Source: Planctomycetota bacterium (lineage in GTDB: Bacteria > Planctomycetota > Planctomycetia > Pirellulales > Thermoguttaceae). Taken from it: a DNA stretch of 8,157 bases. Position 1 is the first letter of the stretch. Each line of letters opens with the position of its first letter. The notes under the pieces were generated by a model that worked only from the letters and a program-made list of their open reading frames with translations, had not been told where the DNA came from and did not search any database. Positions 7,584 to 8,157 of the stretch are shown piece after piece. Location of the stretch: contig JAEWUR010000160.1 in the NCBI GenBank assembly GCA_023397045.1, positions 1-8,157 of the forward strand, given 5' to 3'. The position numbers were made by a program, and so were the translations under genes.

Positions 7584-7958
7584 ATGGCTAAAGCAAAAAA
7601 CAAAGTCAGTGATGTTGAACGCGATTTGATCGCCGGGCTTGAAGGGTTTCGCGATAGCTTGAAAGCCGGTGACAAAATCGAAAAAAAGTACACGGTTCGC
7701 CGTGTGGTGCTCGATCTAGAGCCGCAGTCATACACGGCAAAACAGGTTAAGGATGTCCGCAGGCTGTTGAATGTAAGCCAAGGCGTCTTTGCTCAATTGC
7801 TTGGCGTCTCGGTTAAGACCGTTCAAAAATGGGAAGCCGAAACGACACCGAGCGACATGGCGTGTCGGTTCATGGACGAGATTTGCAGAAACCCGAACTA
7901 CTGGCGAAAGAGACTGTGCGAAGCCGCAAAGTCCACAAAAGTCGCGATGGAATGTTAG
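7584..7958 (+). CDS. higA: XRE-family antitoxin, HigA-like
   Basis: Predicted 124-residue antitoxin that would bind and neutralise the preceding toxin and repress the shared promoter. The helix-turn-helix spans about residues 52-86: AKQVKDVRRLLNVSQGVFAQ, then LLGVSVKTVQKWE, the typical Cro/C1 pattern with the recognition helix in VSVKTVQKWE. The first 45 residues, including VRRVVLDLEP, probably form the toxin-binding and dimerisation part; in HigBA systems of this type the flexible end is often N-terminal. The tail RNPNYWRKRLCEA resembles the end of other HigA2-like antitoxins. The gene lies 22 bases behind the toxin with its own ribosome site and no promoter seen between them, so the two are one transcript. 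Residues and gene order support the call strongly; autoregulation is inferred from the family. Confidence 0.87.
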   Translation: MAKAKNKVSDVERDLIAGLEGFRDSLKAGDKIEKKYTVRRVVLDLEPQSYTAKQVKDVRRLLNVSQGVFAQLLGVSVKTVQKWEAETTPSDMACRFMDEICRNPNYWRKRLCEAAKSTKVAMEC

Positions 7959-7992
7959 TCTCGATGGCCAAATCCACTTCGAAAAAAACGGC

Positions 7993-8005
7993 GTCTCGCG
8001 GAGAC
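7993..8005. repeat. short inverted repeat downstream of the antitoxin
   Basis: GTCTC and GAGAC form perfect 5-base arms around GCG, 35 bases after the antitoxin stop. There is no T-tract behind it, so it is a poor intrinsic terminator; it may be chance. Confidence 0.25.
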
Positions 8006-8094
8006 TAACCATGACCATATCAAACGTGAGGGCGTTGCCACGGTTGGCTCCAGCATGATCAACTCGAAAACGGTAGGGCCCTCACCACTTCAAG

Positions 8095-8123
8095 CCGAAG
8101 TATCCAACAAAAGGGTACTTTGG
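8095..8123. repeat. 11-bp imperfect hairpin near the window end
   Basis: CCGAAGTATCC (8095-8105) and GGGTACTTTGG (8113-8123) pair over 11 positions around the loop AACAAAA. On the plus-strand RNA nine pairs are Watson-Crick and two are G-U. No T-run follows on the plus strand, so it is not a classic terminator. It could be part of an RNA element, a dispersed repeat, or the end of a gene entering from the right. It lies in the last 199 bases, where no gene could be supported. Confidence 0.4.
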
Positions 8124-8157
8124 GTTAAGACGCGAAAAGCCAAGGCCCCTTGCCTTG

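Noticed and set aside
7964..8058. Two tiny consecutive ORFs (14 codons at 7964-8008, 15 codons at 8011-8058), the second with GGAG 7 bases upstream
   Set aside because: Too short to support without homology; no regulatory partner gene is visible downstream in the window.
8141..8157. CAAGG/CCTTG inverted arms at the right edge
   Set aside because: Loop of 2 bases in one pairing, arms cut by the window edge, and the motif is simple enough to be chance.

Overview
The window looks like an accessory, glycan-degrading locus from a planctomycete (Planctomycetota). The main evidence is a DUF1559 protein with a pseudopilin-type N-terminus and a C-terminal H-X9-DG motif. A small lipoprotein lies directly behind it, as is typical in these bacteria, and a large secreted glycosidase ends in a PEP-CTERM sorting signal. 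The lineage is inferred from these families; no rRNA or other marker gene is present.

Bases 1-6478 read as one forward-strand transcription unit. It holds the 3' part of a GH78 alpha-L-rhamnosidase-like enzyme with a concanavalin-like C-terminal domain and PEP-CTERM tail (1-2577), the DUF1559 pseudopilin-like protein (2605-3600), a small lipoprotein (3608-4033) and a GH95 alpha-L-fucosidase-like enzyme (4110-6437). The gaps are 27, 7 and 76 bases. A hairpin followed by seven T residues (6454-6478) closes the unit. The two hydrolases would remove terminal deoxyhexoses (rhamnose and fucose, or related sugars) from complex or algal-type polysaccharides outside the cytoplasm. The DUF1559 protein and lipoprotein are probably surface or envelope partners of unknown role.

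Just past the terminator is a decayed piece of a BNR/Asp-box sialidase-like gene (about 6488-6907). It lacks its 5' end, seems shortened internally and is probably frameshifted near its 3' end. This suggests a third exoglycosidase was once beside the locus.

Bases 7017-7958 carry a type II toxin-antitoxin operon of the HigBA kind, toxin gene first. A near-consensus sigma70-type promoter (TTGACA, 17 bases, TATAGT) with two short inverted repeats precedes it, and an XRE-type antitoxin follows the toxin. The last 199 bases (7959-8157) hold no gene I can support. They contain a strong imperfect hairpin (8095-8123), a few tiny ORFs and open frames that run off the window edge.
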